NCBI RefSeq assembly: GCF_022919075.1
Contig: NZ_CP095078.1
Coordinates: forward strand, 1,116,001-1,180,000
Direction of reading: 5' to 3'
DNA length: 64,000 bases
From: Nocardioides sp. W7
Lineage (GTDB): Bacteria; Actinomycetota; Actinomycetes; Propionibacteriales; Nocardioidaceae
Below the pieces are notes generated by a model. It ran no database searches. It saw only the letters and a list, made by a program, of their open reading frames with translations, and was not told the origin of the DNA. This document shows, piece after piece, positions 8,373 to 18,115 of this stretch (its first letter is position 1; each line of letters begins with the position of its first letter). Both the position numbers and the translations under genes were made by a program.

Positions 8373-8857
8373 TCCGCGACCGAGGCCGGTGCGCCGTCGG
8401 GGAACAGCGTCGCGAGGTAGATGACCACCGGCTCGGTGCCGCGGTTGGCGGCGTGGTGCACCTCGTTCGGCTGCTCGACGATCCACTGGCCGGTCCGGAC
8501 CTGCCCCGTCTGGCCGGCCTTGATGGTGCGCACGAAGGTGGCGTCCTCGGCGTCGCCCCGCATCACCCGCACCCGCCCGGTCTCGACGGTGTAGGTGAGG
8601 GTCCCGTTGGCGATCCGGGCGATCTGGGTGCCGGGGTGGTGGTGCGAGGCCAGCTTCGCGCCGGGCATCACGGTGACCCGGGTCAGGCCGAGGGTCCGGT
8701 CGGCGGCGCCGCGGACCTGGGTGGTGGCGGCGAGCGGCTCACGGGCGACGCTCACGGGAGCGGGCGCGTCGGCGGCGCCCACGGAGTAGCCGAGGCCGGC
8801 GCCGGACGCCAGCAGGGTCAGGGTGAGGGCGGGCAGCACGAGCAGACGTCGGTTCAT
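8369..8857 (-). CDS. Exported cupin-domain protein
   Basis: 162 aa with an N-terminal signal peptide (MNRRLLVLPALTLTLLASGA, residues 1-20), then a single cupin barrel. Metal-binding motif 1 appears as ASHHHPGTQIARIANG and motif 2 as EQPNEVHHAANRG. The ATG at 8857 gives the signal peptide; the open frame upstream is only antisense to recC. It is probably secreted or anchored outside. Cupins of this type have no predictable substrate. Confidence 0.8.
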   Translation of the reverse strand: MNRRLLVLPALTLTLLASGAGLGYSVGAADAPAPVSVAREPLAATTQVRGAADRTLGLTRVTVMPGAKLASHHHPGTQIARIANGTLTYTVETGRVRVMRGDAEDATFVRTIKAGQTGQVRTGQWIVEQPNEVHHAANRGTEPVVIYLATLFPDGAPASVAD

Positions 8858-8995
8858 GGGCCGACCGTAGGGCCGCGGTCGCGCGGGCCGCAGGCGATCG
8901 GGTGAGGCTTCACCCGGGGCCGACGACGCACCGGCCCCGCAGCACTCGTCCCTCGGGTCGCTCGGCTGTCGGAGCCGCGTGCGATGCTGCCGCCC

Positions 8996-11900
8996 GTGAG
9001 CCTGCACCTGCACCGCGCCGAGCGCACCGACGTGCTCGCGGACGCCCTGGGTGACCTGCTCGCGACTCCGCTCGACGACCCGTTCGCCCGCGAGCTGGTG
9101 CTGGTTCCGGCCCGCGGCGTCGAGCGCTGGCTCAGTCAGCGGCTCTCCCACCGCCTCGGCCGCGGCGAGCGCCTCGACGGGGTCTGCGCGGGCGTCGACT
9201 TCCGCTCGCCTCGGTCGCTGGTCGCGGAGCTCACCGATACCGTGGACGAGGACCCCTGGGCGCCCGACGCGCTCGCCTGGCCGCTGCTCGAGGTGATCGA
9301 CGCGAGCCTCGACGAGCCGTGGGCGCACACCCTCGCGCTTCACCTCGGCCACCTCGACACCGGCGACGAGGCGGAGTTCCGCCGCGGTCGGCGCTACGCC
9401 GTCGCGCGGCGGGTGGCCGGGCTGTTCGCGTCGTACGCCTCCCAGCGCCCGCAGCTGCTCGTCGACTGGCTGCGGGGATCGCCCTCCGACGGCACGGGCG
9501 GTGAGCTCGACGCCGACCTCGCCTGGCAGCCGCCACTGTGGCGCGCGCTGGTCGAGCGGATCGACGCGCCAGCCCCGCACGAGCGCCACGACGCCACCCT
9601 CGCCCGCCTCGCCGCGGGCCCGGTCGACCTGCCCTCCCGACTGTCCCTCTTCGGGCACACCCGGATGCCCCGCACGGAGATCGAGCTGCTGCGGGCGCTC
9701 GCCGACCACCACGACCTGCACCTGTGGCTGCCCCACCCCAGCGCGGCGTCGTGGCTGGGCCTGGCGGGCGCCGGCGGGCCGGTGCCGCGCCGCGAGGACC
9801 TGACCCACCGCCGGGTCGGTCACCCCCTGCTGGCGACGCTGGGCCGCGACGTGCGCGAGCTGCAGCGCGGACTCGGTGACGGCGTCGCCGCGAGCGACGT
9901 CCATCACCGCGGGCCCGAGCCACCCGCGACGATGCTCGGCTGGCTGCAGTCCGACCTGCGGGCCGACGCCGCGCGCCCCCAGGGTCGGCGCCTCGACCCT
10001 GCGGACCGCACCGTGCAGGTGCACAGCTGCCACGGCACCGCTCGGCAGGTCGACGTGCTCCGCGAGGTCCTGCTCGGCCTGCTCGACGACGATCCCACCC
10101 TCGAGCCGCGCGACATCTTGGTGATGTGTCCCGACATCGAGACCTACGCCCCGCTGATCACCGCCGGGTTCGGGCTCGCCGACGTCGTCGAGGGCGGTCA
10201 CCCGGCCCACCGGCTCCGGGTCCGGCTCGCCGACCGGGCGCTGACCCAGACCAACCCGCTGCTCGGGGTCGCCGCCGAACTGCTCGACCTCGCCGGCGGG
10301 CGCGCCACCGCGAGCCGGGTGCTCGACCTGGCCCAGCGCCAGCCGGTGCGCAAGCGGTTCGCGTTCACCGACGACGACCTCGACGCGATCACGTCCTGGA
10401 CGCGCGAGTCGGGCGTCCGCTGGGGCTTCGACCCGGAGCACCGGGCGCCGTTCGGGCTCGACTTCATCCAGAACACCTGGCAGTTCGGCCTGGACCGGGT
10501 GCTGGCGGGCGTCGCCCTGTCCGACGACTCCCGGGCCTGGCTCGGCACCACGCTCCCGCTCGACGACGTCGGCAGCAACCGGGTCGAGCTGACCGGGCGC
10601 TTCGCCGAGTACGTCGACCGGCTCGTCGTCGCGACCGACGCGCTCACCGGGGCCCGGCCGCTCGGCGACTGGCTGGCCGCGCTGGCCGAGGGGGTGAGCG
10701 CGCTGACCCGGGTCGACTCAGCCGAGGCGTGGCAGACCGGACAGGTCCAGCGCGAGCTCGCCGCGGTGCTCGCGGATGCGGCCGACCGGGAGGGCACCCT
10801 GATGAGGCTGACCGACGTCCGTGCGCTGCTCGGCAGCCATCTCGCGGGCCGGCCCACCCGGGCCAACTTCCGCACCGGCACGCTGACCGTCTGCACCATG
10901 GTGCCGATGCGGTCGGTGCCGCACCGCGTGGTCTGCCTGCTCGGGCTCGACGACGGGATCTTCCCGCGGCTCGGCCTGGTCGACGGCGACGACGTGCTGG
11001 CCCGCGACCCGGTCACCGGCGAGCGCGACGTCCGCTCCGAGGACCGCCAGCTGCTGCTCGACGCGATCGGCGCGGCCGCCGAGCGGCTGGTCGTCACCTA
11101 CACCGGCGCCAACGAGCACAGCGGCCGTCCGCGGCCCCCCGCCGTACCTCTCGGTGAGTTGCTCGACGCTCTCGATCGCACCACCGAGGACCCGGTCCGC
11201 GACCGGATCGTGGTCGAGCACCCCCTGCAGCCCTTCGACGCGAGCAACGTGACGCCGGGCGCCCTGGGAGTGCCCACGCCCTTCACGTTCGACCCGTCGA
11301 TGCTCGTGGCGGCCCGCACGCTGACCGGCGCCCGCCCGCCCGCCCCGGAGTTCCTGGACCGACCGCTGGCGCCTCCCGGTCACGACGACGTGCCGCTCGC
11401 CGATCTGGTCCAGTTCTTCAAGGACCCGGTCAAGGGCTTCTTCCGCGCGCTCGACGTCACCCTGCCGTGGGACGCCGACGGGCTCTCCGACGCGATGCCG
11501 GTCGAGATCGACGCGCTCGAGACCTGGGGCGTGGGCGACCGGATGCTCGCCGACATGCTCCGCGGCATCCACCCCGACCAGGCGCTCGCGGCCGAGTGGC
11601 GCCGCGGGTCACTGCCGCCCGGCCGGCTCGGCTGGCGCAAGGCGAGCGAGGTCCGTGAGGCCGCCATGCAGCTCGCCATCCACGCGCTCACCCACCGCCA
11701 GGTGCCGCCGAGGGCCCACGACGTCGCCGTGGTCCTGCCCGACGGGCGGCGGGTCACCGGCACGGTCTCCCCGGTGTACGCCGACCGGCTGGTCGCGGTC
11801 GGCTACTCCCGCCTCGACGGCAAGCACCTGCTGGAGTCCTGGATCCGGCTGCTGGCGCTGGCCGCCCACCACGACGACCACAACTGGACCGCCCTCACCA

Positions 11901-12298
11901 TCGGCCGCGCGCCCCGTGGCTCGCAGCCGGCCCAGCGGCTGCTCGGCCCAGCGGTGGAGGAGCCGCTCGGGCTGCTCGCCGACCTGGTGGCGATCTACGA
12001 CGCCGGCCGGCGCGAGCCGCTGCCGCTGCCGCTGAAGTCGTCGTTCGCCTGGGCGAGCGCGCGGCTGATGGGCGACGACCCCCGCGACGCGGCCCGACGA
12101 CGGTGGAAGTCGGCACGGTTCCCCGCCGAGGACGCCGAGCCCGCCCACGTCCGGGTCTGGGGGGCCAACGCGCCGTTCGAGACGCTGCTCGGTCCGGTGC
12201 CCCCGGGCGAGGAGGTCGAGGGCGAGGACACCCGCTTCGGCGCGCTCTCGGCCCGGCTCTGGGTGCCCCTGCTGCGCAGCGAGAGGGCGATCACCTGA
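8996..12298 (+). CDS. recC: Exodeoxyribonuclease V subunit gamma (RecC)
   Basis: About 1,100 aa. RecC subunit of the RecBCD helicase-nuclease that resects double-strand breaks; RecC scaffolds the complex and recognises Chi. It has the N-terminal LHLHRAERTD, the VQVHSCHGTARQVDVLRE segment of the inactive helicase core, and VCLLGLDDGIFPR. The GTG at 8996 fits the family N-terminus better than the ATG at 8984. It heads a recC-recB-recD operon; the stop overlaps the recB start (TGATG). Confidence 0.95.
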   Translation: MSLHLHRAERTDVLADALGDLLATPLDDPFARELVLVPARGVERWLSQRLSHRLGRGERLDGVCAGVDFRSPRSLVAELTDTVDEDPWAPDALAWPLLEVIDASLDEPWAHTLALHLGHLDTGDEAEFRRGRRYAVARRVAGLFASYASQRPQLLVDWLRGSPSDGTGGELDADLAWQPPLWRALVERIDAPAPHERHDATLARLAAGPVDLPSRLSLFGHTRMPRTEIELLRALADHHDLHLWLPHPSAASWLGLAGAGGPVPRREDLTHRRVGHPLLATLGRDVRELQRGLGDGVAASDVHHRGPEPPATMLGWLQSDLRADAARPQGRRLDPADRTVQVHSCHGTARQVDVLREVLLGLLDDDPTLEPRDILVMCPDIETYAPLITAGFGLADVVEGGHPAHRLRVRLADRALTQTNPLLGVAAELLDLAGGRATASRVLDLAQRQPVRKRFAFTDDDLDAITSWTRESGVRWGFDPEHRAPFGLDFIQNTWQFGLDRVLAGVALSDDSRAWLGTTLPLDDVGSNRVELTGRFAEYVDRLVVATDALTGARPLGDWLAALAEGVSALTRVDSAEAWQTGQVQRELAAVLADAADREGTLMRLTDVRALLGSHLAGRPTRANFRTGTLTVCTMVPMRSVPHRVVCLLGLDDGIFPRLGLVDGDDVLARDPVTGERDVRSEDRQLLLDAIGAAAERLVVTYTGANEHSGRPRPPAVPLGELLDALDRTTEDPVRDRIVVEHPLQPFDASNVTPGALGVPTPFTFDPSMLVAARTLTGARPPAPEFLDRPLAPPGHDDVPLADLVQFFKDPVKGFFRALDVTLPWDADGLSDAMPVEIDALETWGVGDRMLADMLRGIHPDQALAAEWRRGSLPPGRLGWRKASEVREAAMQLAIHALTHRQVPPRAHDVAVVLPDGRRVTGTVSPVYADRLVAVGYSRLDGKHLLESWIRLLALAAHHDDHNWTALTIGRAPRGSQPAQRLLGPAVEEPLGLLADLVAIYDAGRREPLPLPLKSSFAWASARLMGDDPRDAARRRWKSARFPAEDAEPAHVRVWGANAPFETLLGPVPPGEEVEGEDTRFGALSARLWVPLLRSERAIT

Positions 12299-15200
12299 TG
12301 GAGCCCTTCGACCTGCTCGGCCCGCTTCCGTCGGGCCCGACCACCACCGTCCTGGAGGCGAGCGCCGGCACCGGCAAGACCTACACGCTGGCCGCGCTGG
12401 TGACCCGGTACGTCGCGGAGGGCCGCGCGACGCTCGACGAGATGCTGCTGATCACCTTCGGCCGCGCCGCCAGCCAGGAGCTGCGCGAGCGGGTCCGCGA
12501 CCAGCTGCTCGTCGCGGCCGAGGCGCTGGCCGACCCCGACGTCCTCGGCGACGACGCCGACGAGCTGCTCCGCCACCTGGTCACGGGCAGCGTCGAGGAG
12601 CTCTCCGCCCGCCGCGACCGGCTGCGCGACGCCCTCGCGGGCTTCGACGCCGCCACCATCGCGACCACCCACCAGTTCTGCCAGCTGGTGCTGCGCTCGC
12701 TGGGCGTCGCGGGCGACACCGACGCGGGGGTCACCCTCGTCGAGAGCCTCGACGAGCTGGTGACCGAGGTCGTCGACGACCTCTACCTCCAGCGGTTCGG
12801 CAACGAGCAGGAGAAGCCGGCGGTGAGCCGCGCTGAGGCGCTGCTGCTCGCCCGCGAGGTCGTGGCCAACCCGCGCGCCGTGCTCACCCCGCTCGACCCG
12901 CCGGCCGGCTCGACCGCGGCCGTGCGCTACGCCTTCGCCGCCGACGTGCTCGCCGAGCTGGAGCGCCGCAAGCGCCGGCTCGGCGTGCTCGGCTTCGACG
13001 ACCTGCTCGGCCGACTCGCGGTGGCGTTGGAGGGCGAGGACGCGCCGGCCCGGGTGCGGATGCGGCAGCGCTGGCGGATCGTGATGGTCGACGAGTTCCA
13101 GGACACCGATCCGGTGCAGTGGGACGTCATCGAGCGCGCGTTCGTCGGCCACACCACCGTGGTGCTGATCGGCGACCCCAAGCAGGCCATCTACGCCTTC
13201 CGCGGTGGCGACATCTCGACGTACCTCCGCGCCGCCGGGCAGGCCGACCACCACCGCACCCTCGCGACGAACTGGCGGAGCGATCGACCGCTCGTCGAGC
13301 GGCTCCAGAAGGTCCTGCAGGGGGCGGCGCTCGGCCACCCCGACATCGTCGTCCGGCCCGTCGAGGCCCAGCGGTCGGGTCAGCGGCTCGCCGGCGCGCC
13401 CGTCGACGACCCGTTCCGGCTGCGGGTGGTCACCCGGGAGAAGTTCGGCCTCCAGGGCACCCGGACGATCGCCATGGACGAGCTGCGCCCCTTCGTCGCC
13501 GCCGACCTCGCCGCCGACGTCAAGCGTCTGCTCGCGTCCGGGGCGTCGTACGACGGCCGGCCGCTGGTCGCCAGCGACATCGCCGTGATCGTCGAGGCCC
13601 ACAAGGACGCCCGGGTCTGCCGTGACGCGCTGGCCGAGGCGGGCGTCCCCGCGGTCTACACCGGCGACAGCGACGTCTTCGCCTCCCAGGCGGCTGCCGA
13701 CTGGCTGTGCCTGCTGGAGGCGTTCGAGCAGCCGCACCGCAGCGGGCTGGTGCGGGCGGCGGCGTCCACGATGTTCTTCGGGAAGTCCGCGGCCGACCTG
13801 GCCGCGGGTGGCGACCGGCTCACCGACCAGGTCGCCGACACGCTGCGGCAGTGGGCCGACCACGTGCGGGAGCGGGGCATCGCCGTGGTCCTCGAGGCCG
13901 CACTGGTCGCCGGCCTGGCCGAGCGGGTGCTGACCTGGCGCGGCGGCGAGCGGCACATGACCGACCTCGCCCACGTGGGTCAGCTGCTCCACGAGACCGC
14001 CCACCGCGACCGGCTCGGCCTGCCCGCCCTGCTCGACTGGCTGCGCACCCAGTGCGACGAGCGGGGTGGCGCCGGCGAGCGCAACCGGCGACTCGACAGC
14101 GACGCCGCGGCCGTCCAGATCATGACCGTCTGGGTCAGCAAGGGCCTGCAGTACCCCCTCGTCTACCTGCCCTTCGCGTTCAACCGCTACCTCCCGCAGC
14201 GCGAGGTGGTGCTCTACCACCACGACGACGAGCGCCGCCTCGACATCGGCGGCAAGAGCCAGCCGGGCTTCCGCACGATCGAGGCCCGGGGCCGGGCCGA
14301 GATGGCCGGCGACGACATCCGGCTCACCTACGTCGCGCTCACCCGGGCCCAGTCGCAGGTCGTCGCCTGGTGGGCGCCCTCGTGGGACGAGCCGAACGGC
14401 GGCCTGTCCCGGCTGCTGCGCGGTCGTGGCCCGGGTCAGGCCGAGGTGCCCGACCGGTGCGAGGACAAGGTCGAGGACGTCGCCGCGCTGACCCAGCTCC
14501 GACGCTGGGAGTCGGTCGGTGGCCCGAGCATCGAGCAGGCGCTGCTCGTGGCCGCCGAGGAGACACCGCCGGGGTCGCCGCCGACCGCGCTGGGGGTGCG
14601 TCGCTTCGACCGGAGCATCGACCTGGCGTGGCGGCGGACGTCGTACTCCGGCCTGATCCGGGCCGCCGAGGAGCTGCGCGGCGTCACCTCCGAGCCCGAG
14701 GTCGGAGTCCTCGACGACGAGGCGGACGGGCCGCTGCCCGTCGCCCCGACCCCGACTCCCGGGGAGACCGTGGGAGGACTCGTCTCCCCGATGGCCGACC
14801 TGCCCGCCGGCGCGACGTTCGGCTCGCTCGTCCACGGCGTGCTGGAGCACGCCGACCCGCACGCTCCCGACCTGGTCGCCGAGCTCGCGGCCCGGGTCCG
14901 CGAGCAACTGGCCTGGTGGCCGGTCGAGGCGGGCGTCGACGACCTCGCGTCGGGGCTGGTGCCGCTGCACCGCACGCCGCTCGGCCCGCTGGCACCGGGG
15001 CTGACGCTGGGCGACGTCGGGCTGGGCGACCGACTCCGCGAGCTCGACTTCGAGATCCCCCTCGCGGGCGGCGACCACGCCACCGGTCCGCGGGTCGTCC
15101 TCGCCGACATCGGCGCCCTGCTCCGCCGCCACCTCCCGGCCGGTGACCCGCTGCTGCCGTACTCCGACCGGCTCACCGGCCCGGGTCTGGCCGAGGAGTC

Positions 15201-15609
15201 GCTCCGGGGCTACCTCACCGGATCGATCGACGTGGTGCTCCGGGTGCCCGGCGAGGACGGTTCCCGCTACCTCGTCGTCGACTACAAGACCAACCGCCTG
15301 GGCACGCCTGACGCGCCGCTCACCTCCGACGACTACCGCCGCGACCAGCTCACGGCCGCGATGCTGCACTCCGACTACCCCCTGCAGGCGCTGCTCTACA
15401 CCGTCGTCGTGCACCGCTACCTGCGCTGGCGGCAGCCGGGCTACGACCCGGCGATCCACCTCGGCGGGGTGCTCTACCTCTACGTCCGGGGCATGTGCGG
15501 GCCCGAGACCCCGCTCGACGACGGCCACCCGGCCGGCGTCTTCAGCTGGACCCCGCCCCCGTCCCTGGTCACCGCGTTGTCCGACCTCCTCGACGGGGTG
15601 ACGTCATGA
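12298..15609 (+). CDS. recB: Exodeoxyribonuclease V subunit beta (RecB)
   Basis: 1,103 aa, UvrD-type 3'-5' helicase plus nuclease. Walker A is ASAGTGKTYTL (residues ~21-31), Walker B region is VMVDEFQDTDP, motif III is IGDPKQAIYAFRGGD, and motif VI is LTYVALTRAQ. The C-terminal nuclease carries VVDYKTN, the Asp/Lys signature of RecB-family nucleases. The ATG overlaps the recC stop by one base, and the end forms an ATGA overlap with recD. Confidence 0.95.
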   Translation: MEPFDLLGPLPSGPTTTVLEASAGTGKTYTLAALVTRYVAEGRATLDEMLLITFGRAASQELRERVRDQLLVAAEALADPDVLGDDADELLRHLVTGSVEELSARRDRLRDALAGFDAATIATTHQFCQLVLRSLGVAGDTDAGVTLVESLDELVTEVVDDLYLQRFGNEQEKPAVSRAEALLLAREVVANPRAVLTPLDPPAGSTAAVRYAFAADVLAELERRKRRLGVLGFDDLLGRLAVALEGEDAPARVRMRQRWRIVMVDEFQDTDPVQWDVIERAFVGHTTVVLIGDPKQAIYAFRGGDISTYLRAAGQADHHRTLATNWRSDRPLVERLQKVLQGAALGHPDIVVRPVEAQRSGQRLAGAPVDDPFRLRVVTREKFGLQGTRTIAMDELRPFVAADLAADVKRLLASGASYDGRPLVASDIAVIVEAHKDARVCRDALAEAGVPAVYTGDSDVFASQAAADWLCLLEAFEQPHRSGLVRAAASTMFFGKSAADLAAGGDRLTDQVADTLRQWADHVRERGIAVVLEAALVAGLAERVLTWRGGERHMTDLAHVGQLLHETAHRDRLGLPALLDWLRTQCDERGGAGERNRRLDSDAAAVQIMTVWVSKGLQYPLVYLPFAFNRYLPQREVVLYHHDDERRLDIGGKSQPGFRTIEARGRAEMAGDDIRLTYVALTRAQSQVVAWWAPSWDEPNGGLSRLLRGRGPGQAEVPDRCEDKVEDVAALTQLRRWESVGGPSIEQALLVAAEETPPGSPPTALGVRRFDRSIDLAWRRTSYSGLIRAAEELRGVTSEPEVGVLDDEADGPLPVAPTPTPGETVGGLVSPMADLPAGATFGSLVHGVLEHADPHAPDLVAELAARVREQLAWWPVEAGVDDLASGLVPLHRTPLGPLAPGLTLGDVGLGDRLRELDFEIPLAGGDHATGPRVVLADIGALLRRHLPAGDPLLPYSDRLTGPGLAEESLRGYLTGSIDVVLRVPGEDGSRYLVVDYKTNRLGTPDAPLTSDDYRRDQLTAAMLHSDYPLQALLYTVVVHRYLRWRQPGYDPAIHLGGVLYLYVRGMCGPETPLDDGHPAGVFSWTPPPSLVTALSDLLDGVTS

Positions 15610-17369
15610 CGACCGCCTACGACGACCCGCGCGACCATCGCCTCGCGCTGACGGCGAAGGAGCCGCTGGCGGAGTTCAACCGGGCCGGGGTGCTGGAGGC
15701 GGCCGACGTGCACGTGGCGGTCCGCGTCTGCGACCTCGCGGGCGAGGCCGAGCCGAGGGTGGCTCTCGCGGTCGCGCTGGCCGTGCGCGCCGTGCGTGGC
15801 GGGTCGGTCTGTGTCGACCTGACGACGGTCGCCGCCGACTCGCTCGCTCCCGACCTGCCCTGGCCCGACCTGGACGAGTGGCGGGCCGCCCTGGCCGCGA
15901 GCCCGCTCACGCGCGAGCCCGAGGTCCTCCGGCTGCTGGACGACCGGCTGCTCTACCTCGACCGCTACTGGCGCGAGGAGGAGCAGGTCTGCGACGACCT
16001 GCTGGCCCGGCCGGCGCCGGTGCCGATGTCCGAGGAGGCCGCGCAGGCTCTCGAGGTGGCGCTCGACCGGGTCTTCCCGGCCGAGGGGTACGACGAACAG
16101 CGGGCCGCGGCCCGCATCGCGCTGCAGCAGAGCACCACGGTCCTGACCGGTGGCCCGGGCACCGGCAAGACGACGACGGTCGCGGCGCTGCTCGCGCTGC
16201 TGGCCGAGCAGGCCCGCACCCAGCACCGGCCGCTGCCGCGGATCGCCCTCGCGGCGCCCACGGGCAAGGCGGCCGCCCGGCTCCAGCAGGCCGTCGTCGA
16301 GGAGGTCGCCAAGTTGCCCGGGTCCGACCAGGACGCCCTGCACGGCCTGCAGGCGGTCACCCTGCACCGGCTGCTCGGCAGCCGACCGGACACCGCCGCC
16401 CGCTTCCGCCACCACCGCGACAACCGGCTGCCGCACGACGTGATCGTGGTCGACGAGACCTCGATGGTGTCCCTGACGATGATGGCCCGGCTGCTGGAGG
16501 CGGTCCGGCCCGACACCCGGCTGATCCTGGTCGGGGACCCCGACCAGCTGACGTCGGTGGAGGCCGGGGCGGTGCTCGCCGACCTCGTCGAGGGCCTCGG
16601 CGAGCGCAGCGACGTCCAGGTCGCGGGACTGCGCACCTCGCACCGCTTCGGGGAGACGATCCGGACGCTCGCCGAGGCGGTCCGGGCCGATGACCCCGAC
16701 CTCGTGGTCGAGCTGCTCCGTGCAGGCGGCGACCACGTCGAGCTGGTCGACGACGCCGACCCGGCTCCCCGGCTGCGGGAGCTGCTGGTGCCGCACGCGG
16801 TGCGGCTGCTGCGCGCCGCCGAGGCCGGCGAGGTCGGCGGTGCGCTGCGGATCCTCGACGAGCAGCGGTTGCTGTGCGCGCACCGGGAGGGCCCGCACGG
16901 CGTGCAGCACTGGAACCGCCAGGTCGAGCGCTGGCTGGGGGAGGAGACCGGCCAGCCGATCTGGTCGACCTGGTACGCCGGCCGGCCGCTCCTCGTCACC
17001 GCCAACGACTACGGCCTCGGCCTCTACAACGGCGACACCGGCGTCGTCGTACGCCGTGAGGACCGGTCCCTGCGGGCGGCGGTCGCCGGCAGCGTCACCC
17101 AGCACGACCTCGCGACCAGCCGGCTCGCCCAGGTCGAGACCATGCACGCGATGACGATCCACAAGAGCCAGGGCAGCCAGGCCGACGAGGTCGTCATCGT
17201 GCTGCCGCCGCCGGAGAGTCGGCTGCTGACCCGCGAGCTCTTCTACACCGCGCTGACCCGTGCTCGGGACAAGGTCGTCGTCGTGGGATCCGAGGACGAC
17301 GTCCGAGCCGCGGTCGCCCGCCGGGCCCAGCGCGCGTCCGGACTCCAGCACCGGCTCCGGCAGCTCTAG
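15606..17369 (+). CDS. recD: Exodeoxyribonuclease V subunit alpha (RecD)
   Basis: 587 aa, SF1B 5'-3' helicase of RecBCD. Walker A is GGPGTGKTTTV, Walker B is VIVDETSMV, motif III is LVGDPDQLTSVEAGAV, and the C-terminal motif is MTIHKSQGSQADEV followed by FYTALTRARDKV. The N-terminal ~160 residues interact with RecC in known complexes. Last gene of the operon. A short palindrome (CCCGGG-CCT-CCCGGG near 17378) follows the stop. Confidence 0.95.
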   Translation: MTTAYDDPRDHRLALTAKEPLAEFNRAGVLEAADVHVAVRVCDLAGEAEPRVALAVALAVRAVRGGSVCVDLTTVAADSLAPDLPWPDLDEWRAALAASPLTREPEVLRLLDDRLLYLDRYWREEEQVCDDLLARPAPVPMSEEAAQALEVALDRVFPAEGYDEQRAAARIALQQSTTVLTGGPGTGKTTTVAALLALLAEQARTQHRPLPRIALAAPTGKAAARLQQAVVEEVAKLPGSDQDALHGLQAVTLHRLLGSRPDTAARFRHHRDNRLPHDVIVVDETSMVSLTMMARLLEAVRPDTRLILVGDPDQLTSVEAGAVLADLVEGLGERSDVQVAGLRTSHRFGETIRTLAEAVRADDPDLVVELLRAGGDHVELVDDADPAPRLRELLVPHAVRLLRAAEAGEVGGALRILDEQRLLCAHREGPHGVQHWNRQVERWLGEETGQPIWSTWYAGRPLLVTANDYGLGLYNGDTGVVVRREDRSLRAAVAGSVTQHDLATSRLAQVETMHAMTIHKSQGSQADEVVIVLPPPESRLLTRELFYTALTRARDKVVVVGSEDDVRAAVARRAQRASGLQHRLRQL

Positions 17370-17433
17370 CGATGCCCGGGCCTCCCGGGTCCGCACCCTG
17401 ACACGCGGAAACCGCGCCGCAACGTGGGCCGGT

Positions 17434-17439
17434 TAGGGT
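17434..17439 (+). promoter_or_regulatory. -10 element, leaderless promoter of the ACT gene
   Basis: TAGGGT followed by 6 nt and then the GTG start at 17446; no Shine-Dalgarno sequence is present in between. The spacing matches leaderless actinobacterial transcripts. Confidence 0.45.
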
Positions 17440-17445
17440 CGTGAC

Positions 17446-18051
17446 GTGCCATTCCTGCTGCGCGTCGAGCTGCCCGACGTCCCTGGGTCCCTGGGCCAGG
17501 TCGCGAGCCGGATCGGTGAGGCCGGGGGCGACATCGAGGCGATCGAGATCGTCGAGAAGCGCCACGACGGCACGGCCGTCGACGATGTGCTCCTGGAGAT
17601 CGCGCCCGGCTCGATGCCCGACTCGATCGTCTCCGCGTGCAACGCGATCGAGGGTGTCCGGGTCGTGTGGATCAGCCGCTACGCCGCCGGCGGCAACCTC
17701 TTCCTCGACCTGGAGGCGGTCGAGGAGCTGACCGCCAACCCGCCCGAGGCGCTGGACCGGCTGATCGACCTGCTGCCGATCACCTTCCGCGCCGACTGGG
17801 CCGCGCGGGTCAGCGAGAAGGCCGGAGTCGTCTACGCGACCGAGGCCGCTCCGGCCGCCCTGACGTGGGTGTCGATGGGCCGGGCCGCCCGGCTCGACAC
17901 CGACGACGACAACGTGCACTGCGGCGCGCGGCTCAACCACCACGAGGTGGTCATCATCGGCCGCCGGGGCGGCCCGGAGTTCCTGGACTCCGAGCTCGCC
18001 CGGCTCGGCCACCTGGTGGCGCTGGCGATGTCGATCGCCCGCGCCGGCTGA
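17446..18051 (+). CDS. ACT-domain amino-acid-binding protein
   Basis: 201 aa. The N-terminal ~75 residues show the ACT βαββαβ pattern: LLRVELPDVPGSLGQVASRIGE, then a DIEAIEIVEKR strand and a VDDVLLEI strand. The C-terminal half (from about residue 90) is a less defined domain with a WVSMGRAARL segment and no known catalytic signature. Probably an amino-acid-sensing regulatory protein. It stands alone, convergent with the nitroreductase gene downstream. Confidence 0.75.
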   Translation: MPFLLRVELPDVPGSLGQVASRIGEAGGDIEAIEIVEKRHDGTAVDDVLLEIAPGSMPDSIVSACNAIEGVRVVWISRYAAGGNLFLDLEAVEELTANPPEALDRLIDLLPITFRADWAARVSEKAGVVYATEAAPAALTWVSMGRAARLDTDDDNVHCGARLNHHEVVIIGRRGGPEFLDSELARLGHLVALAMSIARAG

Positions 18052-18060
18052 CCCCGACCC

Positions 18061-18113
18061 GCCGAGTCAGCACGAATGGTGGGCCGAGTCAGCACCAGTA
18101 GTGCTGACTCGGC
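18061..18113. terminator. Hairpin with a repeated 13-mer between convergent genes
   Basis: The 13-mer GCCGAGTCAGCAC occurs at 18061-18073 and again at 18083-18095; after CAGTA its perfect inverse follows at 18101-18113. The last two form a strong 13-bp stem with a 5-nt loop in the gap between two convergent genes, so a bidirectional terminator is likely. The extra direct copy is unusual. Confidence 0.6.
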
Positions 18114-18115
18114 GA

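Noticed and set aside
11995..15528. A minus-strand open frame of ~1,180 codons opposite recB
   Set aside because: Composition and lack of domains show it is the mirror of the recB codon bias; recB has all helicase and nuclease motifs.
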